Made by a program: the position numbers and the translations under genes
Shown here: positions 46,957 to 59,963 of the stretch, one piece after another
How the letters are laid out: every line of letters starts with the position of its first letter
How positions within the stretch are numbered: position 1 is the first letter of the stretch
DNA from: Juglans regia
Lineage: Eukaryota; Streptophyta; Magnoliopsida; Fagales; Juglandaceae
Assembly: GCF_001411555.2 (NCBI RefSeq)
Contig: NC_049903.1
Location: forward strand, 33,786,145-33,850,144
Direction: 5' to 3'
DNA length: 64,000 nt
The notes under the pieces: model-generated
What the model saw: only the letters and a program-made list of their open reading frames with translations
The model's database searches: none
What the model was told of the DNA's origin: nothing

Positions 46957-48517
46957 TGAAACACCCCGCTCTCCATGATTAATAATGGAGTCACTTATAA
47001 AAAATTATCGAGAACTGCAGTGCTACTACTGACGTGACTTAAAAATTTTCTTCTTGGATAAACGCCAGATACAAAGATTCCATATAATAAATAAAATCAT
47101 TCTTTAATAAAAATACTGAAATCGTAAATGAGAGTGCGTGGAAATATTTATTAAAATTTCTCAAAATCCGTGTCATAAAAATCATAACTTAAAATATTTA
47201 TACATGATCTAGGCCACTGTCATGCCTTCCTGGACTAAGTCCCGTCCTGCAACTCTCTACCTTCATAAATATTCTGACCTGGGGTGGTTTAAAAATAAAA
47301 AAAACTAAAATGAGTCAATGACTCAGTAACAAAACTCATCATAATATAAATATATTTAATATAAGGTTTTTCATAAAATATTTCATATTGAGAATTTAAA
47401 ATCATGATTGTTCATACGTATGCTATGACATGCATGACTTATCTTGACTTTTATGACTTATCTTACTTATCATACTGGCCCACACACATAATCATGTGTG
47501 CAAGGTTGTACACCGGCCCCATATCAGGAGACCGCAAGGAAAGCCACTAATAATATTCTAGCATACTCTGGTGGACTACGCTTAGCTTCGTGTCTTGCAG
47601 ATCTTCCCATAAATCGCATTGGTACCATGCATTTGAATAACCATCTGATTAACTGTTCTAAACTTATCTTATACTTGATCTTATGAAAGCTAGCTTCCAT
47701 GTCTTATGCAATGTGAGATGCATGAGATGTATAATACATACATAACTATAATATGAAGAATGAAACATGATGAATGATGTGTTTGCAAATATCATGACAT
47801 GCGTGGTATATAAATACTAGCTTTCAAAGAACTGGCTTTAATAATAATATATATAACTAACTAACGTATACTAATCCTAATTTATAATCATGCTACTTAC
47901 TTTGTAGTGTTGTTTCTTAAAATTTTCGACACAAAATGATCACAGTGCGATGGAGGGACGACGATGGTTGTGATTAGGAGGGAGGAAGAGACGATGGTGA
48001 CCTTGCCGTGTTTTATAGTGGGTAAAAAGAGATGAGGCTACGGCATGCTGAAGGTAAAAAGAGAACTAAAAACTAAAAACCTTGGTTTGAAGAGGTAGGT
48101 ACACATACAGCGCATGAGACTCTATTTATATGATGATATGGGTTGAGTTTAGGAATTTTAAGGTGAAGAGGATTCTAGAATTGTAATCATAGTGTATTTG
48201 AAATTAAAAACATACTCTTGTAGTTCATTTAATGTAGGATTGAGAGTGATTGAGACTGTGTAGGGAATTTCAATCAGTAATAATTTTAAATTGAAATAAA
48301 TTTCTAGTGACCGATCTTTAAATTTTGAAATGAGTCTAACTCGTTCAATAAATAATAAATGAGATTTAACCTAATTTTTTAGTCTAATTAAAACTTCCAA
48401 TCAACCTCAATAATTTATCATTTTCGGGCTTATCCAATATGGCCAATTAAATATAATTTAGGTTCAATAAAAATTATCAATATTCCAACCCTAGAATTAT
48501 TGGGTCGGGTCGTTACA
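46957..48517. mobile_element. solo-LTR-like unit, 1,561 bp, TSD AATAT
   Basis: Runs from TGAAACACCCCG to GGGTCGGGTCGTTACA, that is 5'-TG...CA-3'. AATAT lies immediately outside both ends (46952-46956, 48518-48522), the 5-bp duplication of LTR elements. It has no gag or pol. On the minus strand it starts TGTAACGACCCG and includes TTACTGAGTCATTGACTCA. Best explained as a solo LTR left by recombination; probable orientation minus. Confidence 0.75.
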
Positions 48518-49026
48518 AATATTTAATACATTTTCAAATGAGAAATTATATTTATAGTCTTAGGATACCATACAAATTCCATGCATTATCTTTAAAAAAT
48601 GTGGATAAATCTAAGATTCACATGAAAAATTATTTTTTTAATAGTGGGCTGGAGTGCGTGGGACCTACAAAGTGTCTAGCATTGCTGTTTCCAAATGTTG
48701 TGATACTCTCCCATCTGTCACATTAACACACTTTAAAGAAATCATTTTGACCATGCTCCTTTGCTTATTGAGAGTATAGAAATCAAGCTTCCTAATTTGG
48801 TCCATCATTGTTCTAGGTTGAGGCTTTTGAGATTTTGTAGCTTTTAAATTGGAATCAACCATGTTTCATTTATGGTATGATAAGATCATCTTTCAAGTTA
48901 AAATGTTTGAAGCCTGAAACTGATCAATTGCTTGCCTCTCATTCATGGAAGGTCAAGAAATGTTCTTCTTGGTGGACATTTTTTTTTATCAATGCTAGTC
49001 AATTTCATTTCATTGCCCAGTTACTC

Positions 49027-52000
49027 TGTGAGAAACCAAAAATTTGGGTGTTTTAATCTATTTAGTAGTATTATTACTATTTATTTTAAACTCTATCTCT
49101 TATGTTTATATTTTTTTCCAGTGCCGCACCCCCTTTCCCTTTCCTTCTAGTTCTTTCTTTTCCTTCTTCTTTCTTTTCCTACTTCCCAGCCCGTGCGAGC
49201 TCCTCCTCCCCTATTTCTCACTGTGCATTTCAGTTCTCTCCACCCAGTGCCGTCGTGCTCCACCACCGGACCTCTCTGCCCAGCCCACCAGCTCCACCAC
49301 CCTCTGGTGACCTCACCCACCCCACCCACCCCCCCACGCTTTCTCTTTCTCTCTCCTGGCCGTGTATAGCCATAGCGGGCTCAACACTCACTGCGCCACC
49401 GTGTGTTGCCCAACGACGCCACCACCACCACAACAGCTTTCCCTCTTGCCGGCCATCATCTCCCACCAAGCTCATCCCCTAACTCGCCGCCGTCCGCTGT
49501 CACCTAGCCACCGCACCACCACCAACAGCTTCCCCACCCATAGGTGACCCCTCTATCCAATCTCATGCCCCATCGTGACCCATAGCCACCACACTCTCTC
49601 TCACTCTCCCACAGCCTCTTTTCCTCAAAGTTGGCCCATCTCTTCCGTGCATCGCCACCCACGACCACCAGCCACCACCATCAACTTTGCTGACCTCCAT
49701 GACCAACCCAAGCCTCCCGTAGCTCCCCTTCAAAATTCCCACTTTGAGACCCACGATCGTTGCTTGGAAACCGCCGCCCGCCGCTGCTCGGCCAGATTTG
49801 GCGTCACTCTTGATCTTCCAGAGTTGCCTTTTGTCTTTATAAGTATTTTCCCAAAGAACTTTTGTGATTTAAATATATTTTTGCACTAACTCATATTTAC
49901 TGTGAAATGGTTGGTTGTGGCGGACTGAGTTCAATGAGTAAGAGGGTTGGTTGGATTGGATGATGGATGTTTGTATGATTTGATCATGCTAGGATTTATT
50001 GGCTGTTTTGGGTTTGACGTTGGTTATGGTGGATGTTTAAGTTACTATTGGAATTGATAAATGGTCGTGTTGGGTTGGGTTGCGACGATTGTGGGTTGTC
50101 AATGTCGTAACGAGTTGCGAAAGTGAGCTGATTGGTTGGACATGGCGTGTTGGGTTGAAATTTTGGAGGTTGTGTGTGAATATGCTTATACCATGTATTG
50201 AAACCAAAGCAAAATGATGTCATGTGTGGGCTGAATAGAATCACATAATTTAGTTAGTTTTATAGAATTCATATTTATATAAAGTATTAACATGTTAGTG
50301 AATAATTTTTTGTTTAGGACGTGACATTGATAGAGCTCAAGTCCAAGGCTCTAGTAACTCTCCGCAAGAGTCAGGTAAGCGGAGTTCCTATGCTAGATTT
50401 TATATAAAATAAAATGAACTGAGGTCAATTTTGAAAATGTGCATGTTGTGTTAGGAAAAGAAATGTGAAACGACTTCGATTATTTGTTCTGCATTATTCA
50501 TGAGATTCTGTATAAGAATAAAGTATTTTCTGGCATGATTGATGTAAACATGAGTTTATTTTTGACATTCTGTTAATGAACTGAGAAAAATATGAGCGAA
50601 TATGAAAATTGATAATTTTTGCATGGACGGGGAGATATTCTGAATCTATTTTGGAAAATGTGAAGTGATCTGAATTTGCTCAGTACTCTATTTTGGAATG
50701 ATTTGGCATCTGAAAAACTTTTGGCATGACGTTCTGATTCGATTCTGTTCTGGCTCTGACTCTAACTCTGATTCTGATGTGAGTCTGATTTTGTTTTATT
50801 CGGATATGTGGCCCTGTCACGGAATATAATATTGATCTATAGCCCTGTCATGAGATATAACAGTGACATCTGGCCCATCATGGGATATAATAGTGGTATT
50901 CTATTCTGAGTGCAATCGCTTTGATATTTATACTGATTTATGTTTTGTTTGGCTTTCCGCAGAATGTACAATCCTACCACGGGGGTTAAATATGATCTTT
51001 GTTATGATATGATAAGATAAGATGAATATATTCAGTCTAGGGGTGGGCAGCGAGGCCCCGCGCCCGCCCCTGCTACCTCATCCCGCTTCTACTCCGCAGC
51101 GGGGGTGGGTGACGGGGAGGGCCCAACCCCGCCCCGGCCTCGCCCCCATTTATATATATATATATATATTATATACATATATATAAACATAAATATATTT
51201 TTATATTTTACAAATTGTGTATATATAAATATATATTACAATTTGTTAGACTTGTTCACATAATATGTATTGGCAAATTTAAAAACTACATACTTTAAAA
51301 ATTAATACACTACAATTTATACAAAATATGTACTAGCAAATTTAAAAATTACATAATTTTTAAATTATAGTCATATTTACAAAATTTAAATTTACAAGTT
51401 GGATTTAAAAATATATTTTTAATTACTTTTGCACTTATAAATAATTTTTAAATAAAATAAATGTAGTATTTTTTTAAGTGTAAAGAGGCGGGGCGGATTC
51501 TCAATCCACCCCGCACCCCGCCCCTGCATCTCGGGGGCGGGGGACGGGGGTGAAAACCCCACCCCCCGCCCCATGCGGGGCGGGGTGCTGGGAAGGAGTG
51601 CCCCCACCTCATAGGGGGCGGGTAGCACCCCTAATTCAGTCATGTTGTGCCAAAGAGGTCTTTGAATATGATTTCGGAATATGAAATGTTTGAAATGTCT
51701 TTCTGATTTTCTAATAATATGTATTTTTGAGATTTGCATATTGAAACTGAAATGTTTTGTTTCTGCATTCTGAACTCTGTGAAAATTCTCATGTTTACAT
51801 ACTATTATACATTCTCTGCTTACTGAGTTGTTGATAACTCACCCCCTTTATCTTCACAATATTTTTAGATGATTTTGGATATTTCAGCTGAGAATCAAAA
51901 CTATGAAGCATTGTGTGAGATGATTGAAGAATAATGAATTAATAATAGAAAGTTTTCGATGAGGATGAGTCTTGGCAATTTTTTGTTAAGAAACTTCATT

Positions 52001-52296
52001 GTGTTATGATGACTTGGCCTTTTGAAAAATTGATTATATTGAGAAAGTTAATTTGAATCAAAATTTTTCATAATATTGGGAATTCAGAGTCTATAATCAT
52101 ATTGTTGAAATGTGAGTTTAAGTGACATGTAGAGAAATTGATAAATTTTGGGTTACTGTATCGAAGATTTGATATATGAGTTTTGTGTGGTTAATTAAAT
52201 TTGAAGTGTTTATGTTTGATTTGGAGCTTTTGAAAATATATTAGCAGTGTTGGAATTGATTATTAGGTAATAGACCCTTAGGGACGGGGCGTTACA
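49027..52296. mobile_element. LTR-type unit, 3,270 bp (2,666 bp without a nested hAT), TSD TACTC
   Basis: Runs from TGTGAGAAACC to GACGGGGCGTTACA, with TACTC on both sides (49022-49026, 52297-52301). The left third (49100-49890) is a C-rich Pro/Ser/His stretch that gives overlapping chance frames on both strands. The right part has TTACTGAGTTGTTGATAACTC near 51820. No gag or pol was recognised, so it is a large solo LTR or a non-autonomous element. It shares its GTTACA terminus with the unit at 46957-48517. Confidence 0.7.
51038..51633. mobile_element. GC-rich non-autonomous hAT-type element, perfect 8-bp TSD, nested in the LTR unit
   Basis: 596 bp from TAGGGGTGGGCAGCG to GGGTAGCACCCCTA. ATTCAGTC flanks both ends (51030-51037, 51634-51641). 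Both terminal ~100 bp are made of CCCCGCCCC/GGGGCGGGG-type blocks able to pair with each other; the centre is AT-rich. No coding capacity. Confidence 0.85.
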
Positions 52297-52301
52297 TACT
52301 C

Positions 52302-53407
52302 TCAACTTTAATTATTTGCAAACTATGGCTAGCTCGGAACTCAACCATCCAGGTATGATTATACAAGCACAAGTGCTTCTTACATTTGCAGAAAGCTGGT
52401 CGTATCCTTACGACTAAGAGACTTAGCATAATGTTAAAACCCTCCAAAGTGCAATCAAAGTAAGTGGCATGTTGATATTCTACAGTCTAATTTATATATT
52501 CAACCTATTTGTCTAGAGATTAAAAAAAAAAAAAAAATTTAGTTAATCATTCGGCAAATGGCTTGGCAAACTACGAGGCAATTGGGCTCCATGCTATTTT
52601 TTTCCTCAATAGCTGAGCTTTTTCATTAGAGAAAAACTTGATTTTATAAAAATAAATCCATAATTTAACGTGTCTTGATGTAATATGTTACATTTATGTA
52701 AAGTTATTTTTTTATAAAATAGATCTAACATATCATATAAGTCATGTCTGTTTGTAAATTTACTTTTGTGGTATCTATTTGTGGCTCAATGCTCTTTTTG
52801 TTAATCCATGGTGTCACATATGCCTTCAATATGACAAGGTTCCCCCGATTTTCGACGGTAACTTCACCTAGCTTTTCATATCTACTTGACAATATTGGCA
52901 TAGAAATGACAATTTTACAAAGTTCTATATTGTATAGTTCTATGCATGTATACGATAATCATCAATCAAAATTGAACTAGCGTAAATAAATAAAATAGGA
53001 GTACCATCTTCTTTATTAAGAAAAAAAGGTCAATACATTTAGGAGTGACTGCTGGGTGTGCCCCTAGGCAAAATTTTCTTTTTTATTTTTTAAAATTTTT
53101 CTTATTCATATTTCTTAATATTTTTAAACATTTTTAAAAAATATAAAAAAAATACCAATATACTAATAGTCACTTCTTTAATCAGGAAATACAAGAAAAA
53201 AATGTAAAAAAAATAAATTAAATGCATGAGCGGTCAAAATGAGGGAACAAAATGAGACATCATAGTAGTATTATTCATACATTTAGTTATGGTACAATAT
53301 TATTGGTGTTTATGTGTTTACTTATATTATATGTAGGTTAATGTATATAATAGTAACACAGATCAATTACAGTTTAGGCTCATGAGCTGGAGCTCAATTG
53401 ATATATA

Positions 53408-53444
<37 letters not shown>

Positions 53445-53990
53445 GTGAGTGAGGGGCGGAAGTAAGATAAAGAAAGGGGGACCACAAATGACTGGGGTTG
53501 AAGTAGGGATCAGATAACCGGAATGATAGTGCAGGTGAATTAAGAGAAATGAAAGCAAAACTAGATAACTGGAATTAATAATATAGTGAAAGTAAGGCCA
53601 GATGATTGGAGATCTAGATAATTGGAAGTAGTGAAAATGAAAGTAGAGTAATGCAGGTCCAGATAACTGTGACCTCCCAGATTTTGCTTGTGATCGGACG
53701 AACATCTAAAGCATTGGGACATGAAATACAAGGTTACCTGCCCCCGTTTATGACAATTAAAGATGCAATGTTCTTAACATGCAGTTAGTATTATGCAATA
53801 TTCACAGCAGATAATAACTTTTTCTTTTAGCAATATTATGCACCAAATTGAAAATATCCCCAATACTTAAAACATACTTCATACATAATGACATATTAAA
53901 CAACTGAGATCACAACGCTAGTCCAAAATGGTTGTGATCAAAAGAGTACTGAAAATTCAACTCCATAAGTACCAGTAGTAATTTAAGTTA
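52302..53990. other. intergenic, no gene seen
   Basis: Contains the small repeat at 52620-52800, a possible half-copy of the fold-back MITE (53040-53260, GTGACTGCTGGG end), and an (AT)n microsatellite at about 53409-53440. The frame at 52744-52980 is hydrophobic but lies over the repeat and has no support. Confidence 0.45.
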
Positions 53991-53994
53991 ACTA

Positions 53995-56505
53995 TTATAC
54001 TAAGAGACGAAATAGATCCTCTTGATCATTATCATTATCATTGAATAGTTTTGAAAACCTTTTTTTCTTGTAAAAATTATCAATTTTTTTTTTTATAAAA
54101 TTCATCACGGTTATGACTTCTTTTCTTGGCGTGAGGTTTAGCAAATTTAGCAGTGTTTGTGCTTCACAGAAATTTCTCATTTTATATTTGGCTTTCTTAC
54201 TATTTTTCATTTGTTGACGAAACGATTTTTGATCATTACACATATTAATACCAAACTTCTTAATTGTACTAAAATATCACCATAAGTGTAATTATCATAA
54301 TTAAGGGGTCCCAAGATATCATAAGTTCATCTTTAACTTTATGAGCAAATAAATGAGGCAATCCATCGATAAATTTTTCTTTCCACTAAGGCTTATAACT
54401 ATCATCCCTAAGCATGACTCTAGAGATAAAAACATCTTGAAACTATCTATAATTAGACATTTGACGGCATCTCAAATTATTTAAATAATTGCTAATACGA
54501 TTAGTAATGTTAGAGGAAGTTCTAACAAATTGTTTAACAATAGTATAAATCAAAATATTAATACCATCAGTGATGCCTCTTCTTATGGTTGTATCAAAAA
54601 TAGGTAAACCTTCATCATCTTGCTTAACATCATTTCAAATGGTTTCTTTTGCTTCATTTGGTAGGTGCTTATCCCACCAATGTCAAAGCATACCAGAAAA
54701 TTCTGTAGTTAATAAATCAACTGTCTTAGTTTGACTAAGACTATTGTTATTAACATAAGCATTTGCAACTATGAACATTTTATTCATGGTATTGAGATTT
54801 TCTTGTTTAGATAATCTATCAACATTCCATTCATAAAGTTTGTCAGAAGAAACAAAAAACTATGTTTGGAAAAATCTTTCTTCAAATTGTAAATCAGGTG
54901 GAGTTTGTCTGGGATACCAATTCTTCGTTAGATTCATTGGGTTGATCCTTTTTGAAGAAAATCTTTTAATTCCAGGTTTCTCCAAATCAATATCTTGAAA
55001 ATTCTTTTCAAGTAAAATAAGATCTCTATCAGAAGAATCAGTATTAGATGATTCTTCTGTAAAAAAACTAGAAATAATTTTCTTTCCATTACTATTTAAA
55101 GCACTGATAGATAGTTGTTCTTTCTTTAAATCAGCGAGCATTTGATTAATTTTATCAAGAGTGTTGGCTTATTTGGTCTTCAGACCTTGCCTACTCTCAG
55201 GTAAAATAATCAAAAGTTTTTCAATAGTTTCTCCATTTTGGGAGTCGAAGCAGAAACATGACTTTCGACCTTCTCTTTAATACGGTCCAATTGTTGATCT
55301 ATAACACGAAGAGTTTGATTAACAAAATTATTTTGTTCAATAATCTTTTTGTTTCAGTAAATTTGGGATCAAGATTGGATACTTTAAAGGGAGAAGCATT
55401 TAGTTTCTTATGAGAAATAACAATTGTCTCTAAAGTATGGTGGCTAGATTTAACAACTATCTTTCATTCTTCCTTAACAAAATTGGTTTTAAAAACATAA
55501 TAAGTTTAGAAACATAATAATTTTCAAGAAAATCAAAGAAAATTATATTTCTTTGTAAGACATGCATTTTTTCTTTCTATTTCATTTTAACACTTGATTT
55601 TTCAGAATTAGAAAAGGTAGTATGATAATATTTTCTCTTATCACTATTTTTAACATAACTATATTCATTATATAAATCAATTAAATCAATTTCAAAAGTT
55701 AGATTACTCTCAGTAAGCTGTCTGTGATGAGTATGAGTAAACATATCTGAAACTGTTAGGGATAAAGATAAAGCATATTCTACTTCTTTATCAGCTTCTT
55801 CCTTTATGGCTTTACCTTTAGATACGTTAATATCCTTAGTAGTATAATAAGCGGAAGTAACCTGAGAGGCGGTAGATGCGCCTTTCAATTTTAAATCAGG
55901 TTTAACAGTTTTTATTAAATCTTTCAGAAATTTTCTGAGATTTTGATATCTTCTTTCTGGGTTATCGACAATAGATTTGGCAAATGAACTTTTGGTTCTA
56001 GCAAAAGAATTTCTCATTTCTTTGTTAACCAAAGGTTGATCAAAACAAATTTTAACAGTATTGTTCAAATATTGCTGAATATAATCAAGGTTAAGTTCAT
56101 TAGAAATAACTTTGGCAGGAGAAACTTCATGTTCCAAAGTCCATTCATCAGGGAGAGTAATATCTTTCACTAAATCATTTTTAGAACCTGAATATTAGCA
56201 TCAGGAGTAGAACTTTGAATGAACAAAGTTTTATTTTCTGAAATTTTTAAAATAACTTTAGGATTTAAATTAGTTTTTAATGTACGATAATAAATATGGT
56301 AATCTATGGCAAGAGATTTGCTACCTTCTTCCATATCATACCTAGATGTTAAAATATTTAAAATCAAAGTTTTAAAAATGTTAGGATCATCCAAAGCAAG
56401 AGTTAAATCATGTGAGCAATCAAAGTGGACAAGACCACTATACAAAGAAGATTGAATCATACCAAAAATGCTAATTTCAAATTTCTTTAACCTAGCATCA
56501 CGCAA
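53995..56505 (-). pseudogene. endogenous pararetrovirus fragment (Caulimoviridae): movement- and coat-protein-like regions
   Basis: An old virus-derived insertion. Segment 56505-56170 carries FGMIQSSLYSGLVHFDC and DYHIYYRTLKTNLNPK, the pattern of caulimovirid movement proteins, which move virus between cells. Segment 56170-55577 continues as its downstream part with YAL and DLYNEYSY stretches. Segments 55141-54860 and lower (to 53995) resemble the coat-protein-like region, including RQTPPDLQFEERFF and a WWDK stretch, and end in a basic tail. Many stops and frame changes break the whole. No RT or RNase H block is seen in the window, so only part of a genome was kept. The genus cannot be fixed by eye (petuvirus/florendovirus-like possible). 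Confidence 0.65.
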
Positions 56506-56569
56506 ACAAAGAAGTATTGAAGCATTGATATTTTTTGTGAGAGGTTTAATAGCAACTTGAACAGAGCCA

Positions 56570-56815
56570 ATATGTAGATGTGTTTAGATGTTAAAATACT
56601 TTTAAATTTATGTATGGAAAGTTGAAAAAGGTTGTGGATCCCAATTGTAAAAAGTGTTGAGTTGAAAAAGATCGTGAGTCTCACATGTAAAGACGTTTTA
56701 AATTGAGATGAATTTAATGATTTAAAAGTTGAGTATTTGAATGTTAAATTTAACTTAAAATTTGACCGAATTGAGTTGAGTTCGGTTTAAATTTCAAACG
56801 GGACCTAAATGTTTA
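56570..56815. mobile_element. MITE-like element beside the viral fragment
   Basis: About 245 bp with GTGTTTAGATGTTAAAAT at the left and TTCAAACGGGACC at the right. The right end reads GGTCCCGTTTG on the minus strand, like the Tourist-type termini elsewhere in the window. The interior GAGTTGAAAAAG block is repeated. Confidence 0.45.
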
Positions 56816-57023
56816 GTTGTTTTTTTTTAAAAAAATGGATAGAATTTTTTCCATTTTTCTGTTTGAATTAGAACTTAATTACATCCCGATTCAAAAATAA
56901 AAAGACAAAAAGAGAAAGATATTACATCCATTAATTTAAGCAAAATACTTGACTCCTTCAATGGGATTGTAAAGTAGCTGGAAAATGAGATGATACGTTA
57001 AATATTCATTTAAACAATGAATA

Positions 57024-57467
57024 ATGTTAGAGTCATTGCTGGGCTCCCACTGAGAGCTTTTGCTGTGCTTTAGCATATATTTTTTTTATGTATTATTTTT
57101 AGTTTCTTTTTATATAGATTTTTTTAATAATTTTTAATATTTTTAAAAAGTAAAAAAATTCATAATATCATTAAAAAATATTTTTTTAATCACGAAGTAA
57201 AATAAAAAATCATAAAAAAATATTTTTTATTTTATTTCGTGATTAAAGAAATATTTTTTAATGATTTTTTTTTTTTTACTTTTTGATTAAAGAAGTATTT
57301 TTTAATAATATTTTAAATTTATTTTATTTTTTTAAAATATTTAAAAGTATCAAAAAAATTTATATAAAAAATAACTTAAGATATTTATATATATATATAT
57401 ATATATATATTAAAATACACACGCTAAAGCCAGCGAGCTCCACGGCATCACGCGATGACTCTAGCAT
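57024..57467. mobile_element. fold-back MITE, about 444 bp
   Basis: The left end ATGTTAGAGTCATTGC is inverted at the right end as GCGATGACTCTAGCAT, and GCTTTAGCATATAT pairs with ACACGCTAAAGC. Inside, ATTTTTTTAATCACGAAGTA (57178-57200) is inverted as TTTCGTGATTAAAGAAATA (57235-57255), so the element can form a long hairpin. It holds an internal (AT)n run near 57385-57410. Confidence 0.65.
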
Positions 57468-57723
57468 GGTCCAATATAGGTTGATCTAAAAATTCAATGG
57501 TACCACAGTGTCGACATCTTCGAACTAAAGTCTTCAAATTTCGTTGTACGTGCACTGCCAATTAGCCACACCTACCAAGGATGAGCCCATAATGTCCTCA
57601 TCCCTAATTTTGGATTCCTAGCCATTAAAGCCTGACGTAATTAAAACAATTACAATATTACCCATGCGTTTGATAAATTAACATTAATATTAATATTAAT
57701 GCACATTAAGTACTGATAATCAA

Positions 57724-57763
<40 letters not shown>

Positions 57764-59192
57764 TGTATGTTTTATAAATTTATTTTTTTTGAAACTGTTT
57801 TGTAACTAAGCTGATCTCATACATTTTTAGCTGTTGAAATGTCGGAAGAGAAGTGAAAAAATGGCGATTGGACTTACGGATGCAGTTTGGATATTGACGA
57901 GTGTCGCTCTAAGAAAGAGCATATATATATTCGAGGAATTTGCAGTCATGTTGATCGATTTCCTTCCGGTTTTGATGTCAACAATCCGGTTTTCTCGTTT
58001 CATTTTCAGTCACCCGACGGCTGTTTCTGCTGCAGGCATCAGGTACTCTCCCATGTCATCAATGGTGGCTCGACAGGATCGGTAGTAGTCCTACAAAGTT
58101 CAAGCCTTCATGCTCATCATGTGGTGGTGGCTATCTATCTCGTAAGTTTGGCTTTATCTTTTTTCCTGTTTTGCCTCTTGTGCTTTGAGTCATGAGTTCA
58201 TTTTAAGGGCTACGATTTGCAAATAAATGTGGAATATTAATCCATCCCAGAGACATGATATTCACCTTGTGATTGATCTGTGTGCATAATAATGCAGAAT
58301 GTAGTTCTACTTCTCTCTCTTTGAGTTCTCTTGGTGTGATTTTGGAGGATTTGCCCTCTGGTTTAATTGTGTTATGTGCATCAGTGCTACATGCATGAAT
58401 ATTGATGACCATGAAGCTGGGTATTGAGATCAATCCTCATCAAATATATACAATGATCTGTGATACAAAACGATCGAGTACGAAAACTTGTTATTGTTTG
58501 ATAGATTTGATATAATCTTCTAGATCAAATCAAGCTTATAAGGTGTAAGCTAGCTACTACATTAATGGCTGCACCAAAACCATTTTCATTATTGATCTCA
58601 AAGGGTAGTAGTGAAACTAATTAATGGGATCGATCTCATCATCTCCAAGTCATTAGATCTCCAATTTACTTTTATTATATACTCTTCTTATTGAAGGAAA
58701 GTATGAAAAGGAGGCCGGGATGACAATCATGCAATGGCCGCATGTAATCCAATTTGGCAATGCTTGTTTTGGACCTTAATTCAGTCGTTAATTAAATGAG
58801 TTGAGTAGTATGTACTTTGGTAATTTTGAAAACTAGTACTGGGACATGATCACAATTAGTCCATTTTTAGGCATTAACTAGGAAATAATCACTTTTTTTT
58901 TTTTTTAAAGAAGACGACGGTACCCCAATTTTATTGATAGCCCTCACTTATGGCGGAGAAAAACCGTGGTTACATCCATATGCAAGCATGGGGTTACAGA
59001 TTTTCAGCTAAAAAAAAAGAAGGAAATAATCACTCATATATAGTTCTCGGCAATTACCCTAACTGGTCGGTTCAATAGATTTTAGTACTAGATCAGTTGA
59101 CTACAATTTATCTTAAATGAACAACTACTACTTCATCATCACTTGTCACTTAAATATTAATCGGATCCTAATTTAAAGTTTCAAAAATTAAT

Positions 59193-59235
<43 letters not shown>

Positions 59236-59932
59236 AGGAAAAATCTATATATATTGAAGAAAAATTCTACTTATCATTCTCTACACCACACACGAACATA
59301 TGATTTATCATTTTTGCTCTTCTATTTAGACACACACATATTGATATGTAAATATGTGTGCTTAAATAGAATAATAAAATAACAAATTACATATTGATAT
59401 ATGGTGCGGAGATAATTACAAGTATCATTTCTCTATAATATCAAATTAGGGTTTGAATTGCTGTAAATCAAAACATGGAAAGTATAAAAGTACCAGTACT
59501 GTCAATAATTCTGTCATGTGCGACTGTTGCTGCTGTCAAATAAATGTGACGCTGTTCGAATGTCAATGCATTATTGTCGTTGTTATATAGTGTCAGCCTT
59601 TGGTTTTCCTAGCTAGCATTGAGTTTCCTTGGGTGTAGTGGGTTTTTGATGTGTAGTTTGTGATGCAATATTGTAGCATTTTGCAGGAGAGCTAGCTCAT
59701 GATCATGTGCATCGTGTACAAATTAGACTCATTATTTTGGTTAATTAATGAGATTTAAATTATTCCAAAAAAAAAAAAGTGAGAGACTGTGACTAGTAGA
59801 TCTTATCCTTGATCTTTTACTCATCCAGATTTTCAATTCCAAGGACATACGTACACACATCATGATGAACCGAAGGAAAAATAAGGACATGGCTTGTAAA
59901 CAATTAAGCTCCTGTGGCAGCTGTTTCTTTCT

Positions 59933-59963
<31 letters not shown>

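Noticed and set aside
49102..49889. Overlapping Pro/Ser/His-rich plus-strand frames that look like a signal peptide followed by an extensin-like protein
   Set aside because: The C-rich composition keeps several frames open on both strands at once, no repeat motif of extensins is present, and the stretch lies inside an LTR-type unit with defined ends.
52744..52980. Hydrophobic frame that could be a secreted peptide
   Set aside because: It begins inside a degenerate repeat also present at 45230-45440 and shows no family features.
57834..58195. Possible small gene with a DIDEC-like motif
   Set aside because: Two overlapping frames are open, no EGF spacing follows, and no splice or neighbour support is seen; treated as chance.
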